Origin: DATDRQ01 sp035291645
GTDB lineage: Bacteria; Chloroflexota; Anaerolineae; Anaerolineales; UBA4823
DNA: 11,727 bases
Reading direction: 5' to 3'
Assembly (NCBI GenBank): GCA_035291645.1
Contig: DATDRQ010000366.1
Span: 1-11,727 of the forward strand
Positions 6,465-11,727 of this stretch are shown piece after piece. The notes below the pieces were generated by a model. The model worked only from the letters and a program-made list of their open reading frames with translations. It did no database searches and was not told the origin of the DNA. Both the position numbers and the translations under genes were made by a program. Position 1 is the first letter of the stretch. Each line of letters begins with the position of its first letter.

Positions 6465-6474
6465 CATCCCGTAG

Positions 6475-6512
6475 ACAGGGGTCCGGCCATACTATTGCGA
6501 ACACCGGCCTGT
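6475..6512 (+). terminator. Weak hairpin after the channel-like gene
   Basis: ACAGG-GGT-CCGG (6475-6486) can pair with CCGGCCTGT (6504-6512) if GGT is bulged out. It lies 11 bp past the stop codon and is followed by ACTTTCCCC rather than a good U-tract. It may be a poor terminator or nothing. Confidence 0.25.
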
Positions 6513-6543
6513 ACTTTCCCCTCACGGAATAATAAGACCGGAT

Positions 6544-6552
6544 TGGTATAAT
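6544..6552 (+). promoter_or_regulatory. Extended -10 promoter of the DUF5519-dioxygenase unit
   Basis: TGGTATAAT is a full-consensus extended -10 (TG-n-TATAAT). The transcript should begin near 6559, giving a leader of about 24 nt with AGGA (6570-6573) 9 nt before the GTG start at 6583. No -35 box is visible at the standard distance. Confidence 0.6.
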
Positions 6553-6582
6553 ATAAGCATTATGGACACAGGATGATTTGAG

Positions 6583-6939
6583 GTGGCCATTACAGGAGCG
6601 AGTGAACACATCCGCCAGGCGGTGTTAGCATGGCCTGGCACGTCCGCCCACCCACACCGCTTTGGCGGCAGCGAGTACCGGTTGGGCAGCAGAGAGATCG
6701 GCCATATTCACGGCGATGGGCTGGTCGATATCCCCTTCCCGAAGAAGGTGCGCGACCAGATCGTCAGCGATGGTCGTGCCCAACCGCACCATCTGCTCGG
6801 CGATTCAGGCTGGGTGAGCTTCTACCTGCGCGAGCCGGGAGACGTCGAGCGGGCGATTGAACTGTTGCGTTCCTCCTATGAGATCGCTCTGCGCCAAAAA
6901 GAGCGCCGCAGCCAGGCTGCCGGACCAACATTGGAATAA
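6583..6939 (+). CDS. DUF5519 (luciferase-domain) family protein
   Basis: A 118-residue soluble protein starting at GTG 6583, the first start codon after an in-frame stop at 6574. Visible motifs are 'RFGGSEYRLGSREIGHIHGD' (26-45), 'VDIPFPKKVRDQIV', 'AQPHHLLGDSGWVSFYLR' (66-83) and an amphipathic C-terminal helix with 'DVERAIELLRSSYEIA'. I recognise this as the small DUF5519 family, often labelled 'luciferase' from a domain name; no light-emitting chemistry is implied, and the activity is unknown. Conserved histidines in HIH and PHH could bind metal, but that is a guess. It is 24 bp upstream of the VOC dioxygenase gene on the same strand and probably in the same mRNA, with a strong extended -10 promoter in front. 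Confidence 0.82.
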   Translation: MAITGASEHIRQAVLAWPGTSAHPHRFGGSEYRLGSREIGHIHGDGLVDIPFPKKVRDQIVSDGRAQPHHLLGDSGWVSFYLREPGDVERAIELLRSSYEIALRQKERRSQAAGPTLE

Positions 6940-6963
6940 ATACGGCAACGGGAAGGAACCAGG

Positions 6964-8061
6964 ATGACGATTCAAGGTTTACACCACATCACGTTGATCT
7001 GTTCCGATGCTCAGCGGACGGTGGATTTCTACACGCGTGCCCTGGGCCTGCGCCTGGTCAAGAAGACGGTCAACTTCGACGACCCGGGCAGCTATCACCT
7101 TTATTTCGGGGATGAGACCGGCCGGCCGGGATCGGCTATCACCTTCTTCGAATGGCCCGGGGCGGCGCGCGGTTACCCAGGCATCGGCGGCACCCACCAC
7201 TTCGCCCTGCAGGTAGAGGATTACGATGGTTTGCTGCGGTGGAAGCGCCGCCTGAGCGACCTGGGATTGAAGGTGGACGGCCCGCTCGACCGCAACTACT
7301 TCAAATCGATCTACTTCAACGACCCGGACGGGACCATCCTGGAGATCGCCACGCGCGGACCCGGTTGGACGGTGGACGAGGTGCCCGAAGCGCTGGGCAC
7401 GCACGACCTGCCTCCCCCGGCGCAGATGGTGGTCAACAACCGCGACGAAGCCCGCATCGCAGCGGAGACCTGGCCCGAACCGGCCCCGGAGATAGCGCCG
7501 GGGATGGCGCTGGCCTTCGGGATGCACCACATCACCGCCATCGGCACGGACATCCAGCGCACCCATGCCTACTACGGCGAGCTGCTCGGGCTGCGGCTGG
7601 TCAAACGCACCATGAACTTCGACGACCCGACCTCGGCTCACTGGTACTGGAGCGTGGACGAAAACCGGGCGGAGCCGTCCGGAGATTTCCGGGCTACGAT
7701 CACCTACTTCGAACGCGACCCCCATAAGGAGCGCCGGGCGCGCTACGGGGCGGGCCAGACCCACCACTTTGCCCTGGCGGTCGCGGACGAGGACAGCCAG
7801 CTGGAGTGGCGGGAGCGGCTGGTGCAGGCCGGGCTGCAGGTCTCCCCGGTGATGGACCGGATCTACTTCAAGAGCATTTACACGCGCGATCCGGACGGGC
7901 ACATCGTCGAGCTGGCCACGCTCGGGCCCGGTTTCACCACGGACGAAGAGGTCGCCGGGCTGGGTAGCCAGCTGAAGCTGCCGCCCTGGCTGGAGGGACA
8001 GCGCGGCGCAATCGAGGAGCACCTGGCGCCCCTTGCTTTGCCGGACAGAGTGACCCCCTAG
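6964..8061 (+). CDS. Ring-cleaving dioxygenase with two VOC domains (MhqO/CatE-like)
   Basis: A 365-residue member of the vicinal oxygen chelate superfamily. It has two tandem half-proteins: residues about 4-135 ('GLHHITLICSDAQRTVDFYT' ... 'THHFALQV' ... 'GTILEIATRGPG') and about 185-325 ('GMHHITAIGTDIQRTHAYYG' ... 'THHFALAV' ... 'GHIVELATLGPG'). Each keeps the HH-, HH- and E-containing strands that can give a His-His-Glu iron or manganese site (candidates His8, His79, Glu127; His189, His268, Glu316). Relatives open hydroquinone or catechol rings with O2, and MhqO in Bacillus is tied to quinone stress. The substrate here is unproven. ATG 6964 has AAGGA 6 nt upstream. It is the second gene of a unit with DUF5519 and ends at a bidirectional terminator. 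Confidence 0.9.
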   Translation: MTIQGLHHITLICSDAQRTVDFYTRALGLRLVKKTVNFDDPGSYHLYFGDETGRPGSAITFFEWPGAARGYPGIGGTHHFALQVEDYDGLLRWKRRLSDLGLKVDGPLDRNYFKSIYFNDPDGTILEIATRGPGWTVDEVPEALGTHDLPPPAQMVVNNRDEARIAAETWPEPAPEIAPGMALAFGMHHITAIGTDIQRTHAYYGELLGLRLVKRTMNFDDPTSAHWYWSVDENRAEPSGDFRATITYFERDPHKERRARYGAGQTHHFALAVADEDSQLEWRERLVQAGLQVSPVMDRIYFKSIYTRDPDGHIVELATLGPGFTTDEEVAGLGSQLKLPPWLEGQRGAIEEHLAPLALPDRVTP

Positions 8062-8084
8062 TGCAAGTCAACCCTTACGTAAAA

Positions 8085-8123
8085 AAAATCGGGCTTCAGC
8101 ATCTACCGCTGAAGCCCGATTTT
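8085..8123. terminator. Bidirectional intrinsic terminator
   Basis: AAAATCGGGCTTCAGC (8085-8100) and its exact reverse complement (8108-8123) form a 16-bp stem with a 7-nt loop. On the plus strand it ends in TTTTAATT; on the minus strand the run of eight A at 8081-8088 becomes a U-tract. It sits between the convergent dioxygenase (plus) and HAD (minus) genes, 23 and 38 bp past their stops, and should end both transcripts. Confidence 0.9.
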
Positions 8124-8161
8124 AATTCGGATCAATAGACGTGTTCCCCGATCAAGTCCCC

Positions 8162-8941
8162 CTATTCGATCTCGATCTCGGCAACCGAGTCGTACACGTG
8201 GGAAGGGATATAGGGATAACGGGAAATATCCTCCGAACGGGTGACGCCGGTCAAGACCAGGACCGACTCCATGCCGTTCTGCACGCCCCCGATGATGTCG
8301 GTGTCCATGCGGTCGCCGACGATGACCGTGTCCTCGGAATGCACCCCGAGATAGTTCAGCGCAGTGCGCACCATGAGCGGGTTGGGTTTGCCGACGAAGA
8401 AGGGCGCGATCCCGGTCACCTTCTCGATCAGGGCGGCGACCGCCCCGCAGGCAGGCACGATCCCGTCGGCGGAAGGCCCGGAGGGGTCCGGGTTGGTGGC
8501 GACGAAGCGCGCCCCACTCAGAATCAGGCGGATGCCCTTGGTCAGGCTCTCAAGGCTATACGCATGAGTCTCCCCCAGGATCACGTAGTCCGGGTCGTGT
8601 TCGGTGATGATATAGCCGATGTCGTGGATGGCGGAGGTCAGGCCACTCTCCCCGATCACGAAGGCCGTCCCGTTGGGGCGCTGCATCTGCAGGAAGCTGG
8701 CGGTCGCCATGGCGGAGGTGAAGATCAGCTCGGCCGGGATGTCTAATCCCAGCCGCTGGAGGTTGTGGGCCAGGTCTTTAGGCGTGTAGAGCGGGTTGTT
8801 GGTCAGCACCAGGAACTTGGCCTGCCTGGCTTTGAGCTTCTCGATGAACTGCTCGGCGCCGGGGATGAGAGTCTGGCCGCTGATCAGCACGCCGTCCATG
8901 TCGATTAAATAATTCTTGGTGGCAGTCTTGTTGACGGGCAT
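8162..8941 (-). CDS. HAD-IIA family hydrolase, NagD-like sugar/nucleotide phosphatase
   Basis: Cytoplasmic Mg-dependent phosphatase of the haloacid dehalogenase superfamily, subfamily IIA (NagD / 4-nitrophenylphosphatase type), 259 residues, normal for the family. All core motifs are present: motif I 'LIDMDGVL' with nucleophile Asp14 and acid/base Asp16; motif II 'LTNN' (46-49); the conserved lysine in 'VGKPNP' (Lys185); motif III 'VGDRMDTDI' (208-216) binding the metal. A C2-type cap lies between motifs II and III. NagD relatives dephosphorylate UMP, GMP or sugar phosphates; the real substrate cannot be read. ATG 8941 follows an AAAGG ribosome-binding site 10 nt upstream. It is monocistronic, with its own -10 element and a terminator shared with the convergent dioxygenase gene. 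Confidence 0.93.
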   Translation of the reverse strand: MPVNKTATKNYLIDMDGVLISGQTLIPGAEQFIEKLKARQAKFLVLTNNPLYTPKDLAHNLQRLGLDIPAELIFTSAMATASFLQMQRPNGTAFVIGESGLTSAIHDIGYIITEHDPDYVILGETHAYSLESLTKGIRLILSGARFVATNPDPSGPSADGIVPACGAVAALIEKVTGIAPFFVGKPNPLMVRTALNYLGVHSEDTVIVGDRMDTDIIGGVQNGMESVLVLTGVTRSEDISRYPYIPSHVYDSVAEIEIE

Positions 8942-8983
8942 ATTTGAAAAACCTTTGGAGAGAAAGATACTTTACCGGAGAAG

Positions 8984-8989
8984 ATTATA
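8984..8989 (-). promoter_or_regulatory. -10 element of the HAD hydrolase gene
   Basis: A consensus TATAAT on the minus strand, 42 bp before the ATG at 8941. No good -35 box is found 16-18 bp upstream and no TG precedes it, so only the -10 is supported. Confidence 0.45.
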
Positions 8990-9054
8990 CTCGAACCCCC
9001 CAAATCTATCTCCCCAGGCGCGCCGGGCGGTATGGCTTTCTCAAGGCTCGGGTC

Positions 9055-9171
9055 TGTCATTGTGAGGTAGCGCCAACGGAGTTGGCGGCGAGGAAGCGAT
9101 CCTGTATGTGAGAAGAGCCGGAGATTGCTTCGCAGTGCGAAGCTCCGCTTCGCCTAACGCTCGCAATGACA
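9055..9171. repeat. REP-like palindromic intergenic repeat
   Basis: The outer arms TGTCATTGTGAG (9055-9066) and CTCGCAATGACA (9160-9171) are complementary except for one position. Inside are smaller stems: GCCAAC/GTTGGC with a 3-nt loop; and GCTTCGC-AGT-GCGAAGC overlapping GCGAAGC-TCC-GCTTCGC, which can form mutually exclusive hairpins. The 'gattgcttcgc ... cgcaatgac' pattern resembles a dispersed repeat I recall from Chloroflexota and some other bacterial genomes. It lies in the gap upstream of the HAD gene. Only one copy is in this window, so its repetitive nature is recalled, not shown. Confidence 0.65.
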
Positions 9172-9196
9172 CCCAACCAAGACTATGAGAAAACAA

Positions 9197-9215
9197 TGGC
9201 TGGGAGCGCCAGCCA
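9197..9215 (-). terminator. Possible terminator of the microprotein gene
   Basis: TGGCTGG and CCAGCCA (9197-9203, 9209-9215) form a perfect 7-bp stem with a 5-nt loop. Read on the minus strand the stem is followed by TTGTTTTCTC, a fair U-rich tail. It lies 75 bp past the stop of the small minus-strand gene at 9291. A separate 6-bp hairpin (9265-9282, CCGCCT/AGGCGG) is closer but has no U-tract. Confidence 0.4.
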
Positions 9216-9290
9216 GGGTTTTGCGTGCGAAATCTGGCAAGCCACCCCGGTTCATGCCCGCTCACCGCCTGCCCTCAGGCGGACACACCT

Positions 9291-9404
9291 TCAGGAAAGC
9301 TTCGTCGGCCGCGTGTCCGGGTCTTCCCAGACCATGCGGCTGACGATCCACAGGGCGATCCCGGCAAAGAACAGGAAACCAACCACAACCAGTAAGGCGA
9401 TCAT
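9291..9404 (-). CDS. 37-residue single-pass membrane microprotein (hypothetical)
   Basis: A short frame on the minus strand from ATG 9404 to TGA 9291-9293. The product begins MIALLVVVGFLFFAGIALWI, one clean hydrophobic span of about 20 residues, and ends in a short hydrophilic tail (SRMVWEDPDTRPTKLS). Support comes from an excellent ribosome-binding site, GGAGAGG, 7 nt before the ATG; a coherent membrane-protein composition; and hairpins after the stop. It stands alone between the REP-like repeat and the divergent rarD gene. I do not recognise the family. By size it could be a regulator or stabiliser of a membrane complex, but nothing in the sequence names a partner. Chance cannot be excluded for so short a frame. 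Confidence 0.6.
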   Translation of the reverse strand: MIALLVVVGFLFFAGIALWIVSRMVWEDPDTRPTKLS

Positions 9405-9515
9405 CACAGCACCTCTCCATCCTTAGCTTAATGACTCCCCAGGAGTTAGGATTGTTCCAGAAAGAATCGAGGGATTTCCCGATCATGACCACTAACCAGC
9501 CTGCACTGCTTTTCC

Positions 9516-9524
9516 TGGTATCAT
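9516..9524 (+). promoter_or_regulatory. Possible extended -10 promoter of rarD
   Basis: TGGTATCAT matches TG-n-TAnnAT, 33 bp before ATG 9558. No -35 box is visible. It resembles the other extended -10 elements in this window, but the match is weaker. Confidence 0.35.
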
Positions 9525-9557
9525 TGGGGCTATTGTTTGCCTGAAAACGAGGTGAGG

Positions 9558-10451
9558 ATGTCAAAGAAGGGCTTGGTCTACGGGGCAGGGGCTTATCTGA
9601 TGTGGGGCTTCTTCCCGCTGTACTTCAAGGCGCTGCAGGGCGTCCCGGCGCTGGAGATCATGTTCAACCGGGTGGTCTGGTCGTTCCTGTTCTTAGGGGT
9701 GGTCTTACTGGCGCTGAAAGAGGGGTCCGCCTGGAGGAAGGAAATCCGCCAGCCGCGGGTAATCCCGATCTACGCCCTGGCGGCGGTCCTGCTGGCGGCG
9801 AACTGGCTGGTGTATATCTACGGGGGCAATTCCGGGCAGGTGGTCGAGACCAGCCTGGGCTATTTCATCAACCCGCTGCTGAGCGTGGCGCTGGGGGTGA
9901 TCTTCCTGGGAGAGGCGCTGCGCCCGACGCAGTGGGCGGCGATCGGCCTGGCAGCCGCCGGGGTACTGTACCTGACTCTAAATTACGGCACGTTACCATG
10001 GATCGCGCTGGTGCTGGCTTTCACCTTCGGGACATACGGACTGCTGAAGAAGCTGGCCCCGCTGGGCGCGCTGCACGGGCTGAGCCTGGAGACCGCCATC
10101 CTGTTCCTGCCCGCCCTGGCTTACCTGCTGTACGGCGCCAGCCAGGGGAACAGCGCCTTCGGCGAGGGCAGCTGGACGGTCCCCCTGCTGCTGGCGCTGT
10201 CCGGGGTCGTCACGGCGGTGCCGCTGCTGCTGTTCGCCAGCGCCGCCCGGGCCATCCCGCTTTACATGATCGGAATCCTGCAGTTCATCGCGCCGACTTG
10301 CCAGTTCCTGCTGGGGGTGCTGGTCTTCGACGAACCGTTCACCCAGGTGCGAATGGTCGGCTTCAGCCTGATCTGGGCCGCCCTGGCCTTTTACTGGCTG
10401 GAAGGCAGCCTGTACCGGCGGCGTAACGCCCTGGCGGTGGCCCCGTCCTGA
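9558..10451 (+). CDS. rarD: RarD-type EamA/DMT-superfamily transporter
   Basis: Inner-membrane permease of the drug/metabolite transporter superfamily, 297 residues, the usual RarD length, with about ten hydrophobic segments from two EamA halves. RarD hallmarks align with the E. coli protein: N-terminal 'KKGLVYGAGAYLMWGFFPLY', 'NWLVYIYGGNSGQVVETSLG' followed by YFINPL (82-107), 'FTFGTYGLLKKLAPL', and 'SGVVTAVPLLLFASAARAIP'. RarD is known for a link to chloramphenicol sensitivity; its substrate is not settled. ATG 9558 is preferred because it matches the homologue start and follows GAGGTGAGG. A TTG at 9537 would add seven poorly conserved residues across that site. It is monocistronic, converging with the glycosyltransferase-like gene with only 15 bp between stops. 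Confidence 0.92.
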   Translation: MSKKGLVYGAGAYLMWGFFPLYFKALQGVPALEIMFNRVVWSFLFLGVVLLALKEGSAWRKEIRQPRVIPIYALAAVLLAANWLVYIYGGNSGQVVETSLGYFINPLLSVALGVIFLGEALRPTQWAAIGLAAAGVLYLTLNYGTLPWIALVLAFTFGTYGLLKKLAPLGALHGLSLETAILFLPALAYLLYGASQGNSAFGEGSWTVPLLLALSGVVTAVPLLLFASAARAIPLYMIGILQFIAPTCQFLLGVLVFDEPFTQVRMVGFSLIWAALAFYWLEGSLYRRRNALAVAPS

Positions 10452-10466
10452 TCGATCTTCTGGTTT

Positions 10467-11727
10467 TTAATCCGAGAAAAGCCACTCGAGGGAGGGCCGC
10501 AAGAAATACCAGACCCAGGCGACGGCGACCAGACCTAAAGCCATCGCGCCGATCAGTAAGACCTGGTGCGCCTGGGCCGTCATGACCTGCCACAGGTAGA
10601 TATCCCCCCAGGTAGGATCGCCGAACGCCCTCCACCCGGCAAACAGCGGGCTGTAACCAAAACTGAAGTGCTGCGCGCCCCTGAATGGCAGTCCAACGGA
10701 AACCGGCTGCCGGCCGTAATAAACCAGGAAATTGTAGAACAAACCCTGGAAGGCGGCAGCCATGCCCAGCAAGATCAAGGCCGCCGCCAGGCCGAGCGCA
10801 GCCCAGCGCGGCAGCTGCCTCAGGACAGAAATACCGGCGACCCCCAGCAAAGCCAGGTAAGGAAAGTAAGGCAGCAGCAGGCGCGGCCCCCAACTGAGAC
10901 CGGCCGGCCAATCGCTCCAGGCCGAGTACAGGAGCAGGGCGGACAGGAAAGAAAGGCCGATCAACAGGGCGGCATAGCGGTCTTTGCGGTAAAGGGACCA
11001 GAAACCCGGCAGGCTCAGAAGGCTCAATGGGAAGAAAAAGAAGAGACCCCGGCCGGGGCTGAGGAAGTTGCCCAGCACCGCCAGCCCAATCAGACGGAGA
11101 TCGAAACCAAAATCAGGCCGGTAGCCGAAGGAAAGCCAGCCGCCATAGCGGTAGTAATTGAAGGCCTGGTTGACCAGCAGGGATACGGCCAGTGGTGTGA
11201 CGAAGGCGGCCAGGTCGAGCAAGCGGCCGCGGTCAAAGAGACCCGATAACCGGCCGGGTTTACCGGAACGCAGGCAGGCGGCCCCGACCAGGATCACGCC
11301 AGGCGCCAGGACCATCTCCGGGCGGGCCAGGATCGCCAGCCCCAGGCAGAACCCGGAGACGATCAGCGCCCGCCGGCCCGCTCTTCTCGATCGCAACAAG
11401 AATAATATCGCCAGAAGCAGGAGCAGGCCCGCCAGGGGCTGGGCGTAGTCGTATTTGGCGTACGGAGCGGCCGGCGAGAGCAGGCCGAAGATCAAGGCCG
11501 CCAAAGCGGCTTTCTTCCCCGAAAAACCCAGCTCCCGGCACAGGGCATACAGGGCCACCGCCGAAGCCGCCGTGATCAACGGGTTGAGGAACGAGCTGTA
11601 CCGGTAGGCCTCGTTCTCCAGCAAGCCGGGGTGGTGGTGCAGATCCGGGTTGTACGGGCTCTTGCGGATCCATTTGTCAGCAGAGAGGAAAGTAGCCGAT
11701 AGAAAGGATAGAACCGGGACGTACAGC
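10467..11727 (-). CDS. Multi-pass membrane protein, probable GT-C-type glycosyltransferase (5' end beyond window)
   Basis: At least 420 codons, open to the right edge. The frame continues in phase through 11624 to the window end without a stop, so the N-terminus, with the first loop's catalytic acid if present, is missing. Many hydrophobic segments alternate with short loops. 'APYAKYDYAQPLAGLLLLLA', 'AILARPEMVLAPG' and 'YSAWSDWPAGLSWGPRLLLP' are typical of polyprenyl-phosphate-sugar-dependent membrane glycosyltransferases (PMT/ArnT-like, family 39 relatives) common in Chloroflexota. Such enzymes work on the outer face of the membrane in cell-surface glycan or lipid modification. The stretch just past 11624 includes 'KSPYNPDLHHHPG', a His-rich loop that may belong to the active-site side. 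Acceptor and donor are unknown. The family call is moderate because the diagnostic N-terminal DE/DD motif is outside the window. Confidence 0.75.
   Translation of the reverse strand, partial: LYVPVLSFLSATFLSADKWIRKSPYNPDLHHHPGLLENEAYRYSSFLNPLITAASAVALYALCRELGFSGKKAALAALIFGLLSPAAPYAKYDYAQPLAGLLLLLAILFLLRSRRAGRRALIVSGFCLGLAILARPEMVLAPGVILVGAACLRSGKPGRLSGLFDRGRLLDLAAFVTPLAVSLLVNQAFNYYRYGGWLSFGYRPDFGFDLRLIGLAVLGNFLSPGRGLFFFFPLSLLSLPGFWSLYRKDRYAALLIGLSFLSALLLYSAWSDWPAGLSWGPRLLLPYFPYLALLGVAGISVLRQLPRWAALGLAAALILLGMAAAFQGLFYNFLVYYGRQPVSVGLPFRGAQHFSFGYSPLFAGWRAFGDPTWGDIYLWQVMTAQAHQVLLIGAMALGLVAVAWVWYFLRPSLEWLFSD

Larger units (their letters stand above)
8990..9290. other. Gene-free stretch between the HAD gene and the microprotein gene
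   Basis: About 300 bp holding the -10 region of the HAD gene at its left end, the REP-like repeat (9055-9171) and two further hairpins (9197-9215 and 9265-9282). Open frames here follow the repeat and lack ribosome-binding sites; I see no gene. Confidence 0.6.

Noticed and set aside
6979..8022. Long minus-strand frame (347 codons) opposite the dioxygenase
   Set aside because: It is a mirror frame caused by GC-rich codon usage. The plus strand encodes a clear two-VOC protein with start, ribosome-binding site and terminator.
9041..9265. 74-codon minus-strand frame across the REP-like repeat
   Set aside because: Its sequence is produced by the palindromic repeat, and no ribosome-binding site precedes it. 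Such translations of repeats are often listed as hypothetical proteins.
9537..9557. TTG start for rarD seven codons upstream
   Set aside because: The extra codons cover the ribosome-binding site, and homology begins at ATG 9558.
10566..11249. Plus-strand frame (227 codons) opposite the glycosyltransferase-like gene
   Set aside because: Very Gln/Arg/Glu-rich, low-complexity mirror translation of a hydrophobic membrane protein.
1..11727. CRISPR array, tRNA, rRNA, integrase or toxin-antitoxin genes
   Set aside because: None was seen on either strand; the only repeats are the pairs and palindromes listed.

Overview
The window is GC-rich bacterial chromosome and looks like a member of the Chloroflexota, probably class Anaerolineae. 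This is an inference from three things: the lipoprotein with a CAPAAQ-type, proline/alanine-rich linker after its lipobox; the mix of gene families (LacI-controlled carbohydrate ABC transporter, two-VOC dioxygenase, DUF5519, GT-C-like membrane protein); and a palindromic intergenic repeat of the 'gattgcttcgc...cgcaatgac' type that I recall from Chloroflexota genomes. No rRNA, tRNA, CRISPR array, prophage or transposase gene is present.

Layout. (1) Positions 1-3649, minus strand: a carbohydrate-uptake cluster read in the order LacI-family regulator, family-1 solute-binding lipoprotein, MalF/UgpA-type permease. The permease runs off the left edge, and a partner permease presumably lies beyond it. 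The regulator has a strong sigma70-like promoter with a CG-centred near-palindrome between its -35 and -10 boxes, which suggests autoregulation. A 13-bp hairpin between lipoprotein and permease could let the binding protein be made in excess. (2) Positions 3840-5248, plus strand, divergent from the regulator: a Mug-type mismatch uracil/thymine DNA glycosylase, then a membrane-anchored dienelactone-hydrolase-like protein. (3) Positions 5249-5393: a 90-bp palindrome-rich, MITE-like element flanked by a 10-bp direct repeat. It sits in the probable leader of (4) a membrane protein (5394-6464) with a pore-loop-like segment and a large soluble C-terminal domain. (5) Positions 6583-8061: a two-gene unit of a DUF5519 (luciferase-domain) protein and a two-VOC-domain ring-cleaving dioxygenase, closed by a bidirectional terminator. 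(6) Positions 8162-8941, minus strand: a NagD-type HAD-IIA phosphatase. (7) Positions 8942-9557: mostly intergenic, with a REP-like palindromic repeat, hairpins and an easily missed 37-residue membrane microprotein on the minus strand. (8) Positions 9558-10451: a RarD/EamA transporter, tail to tail with (9) a GT-C-like multi-pass membrane protein (minus strand) that runs off the right edge.

Apart from the sugar-transport cluster, the genes are ordinary housekeeping or accessory functions in short transcription units. Several plus-strand units start from extended -10 elements (TGnTAnnAT) without a convincing -35 box. No clear new multi-gene system is visible. The items most worth a second look are the MITE-like palindrome that appears to have duplicated a ribosome-binding site, the channel-like protein downstream of it, and the 37-residue membrane microprotein.
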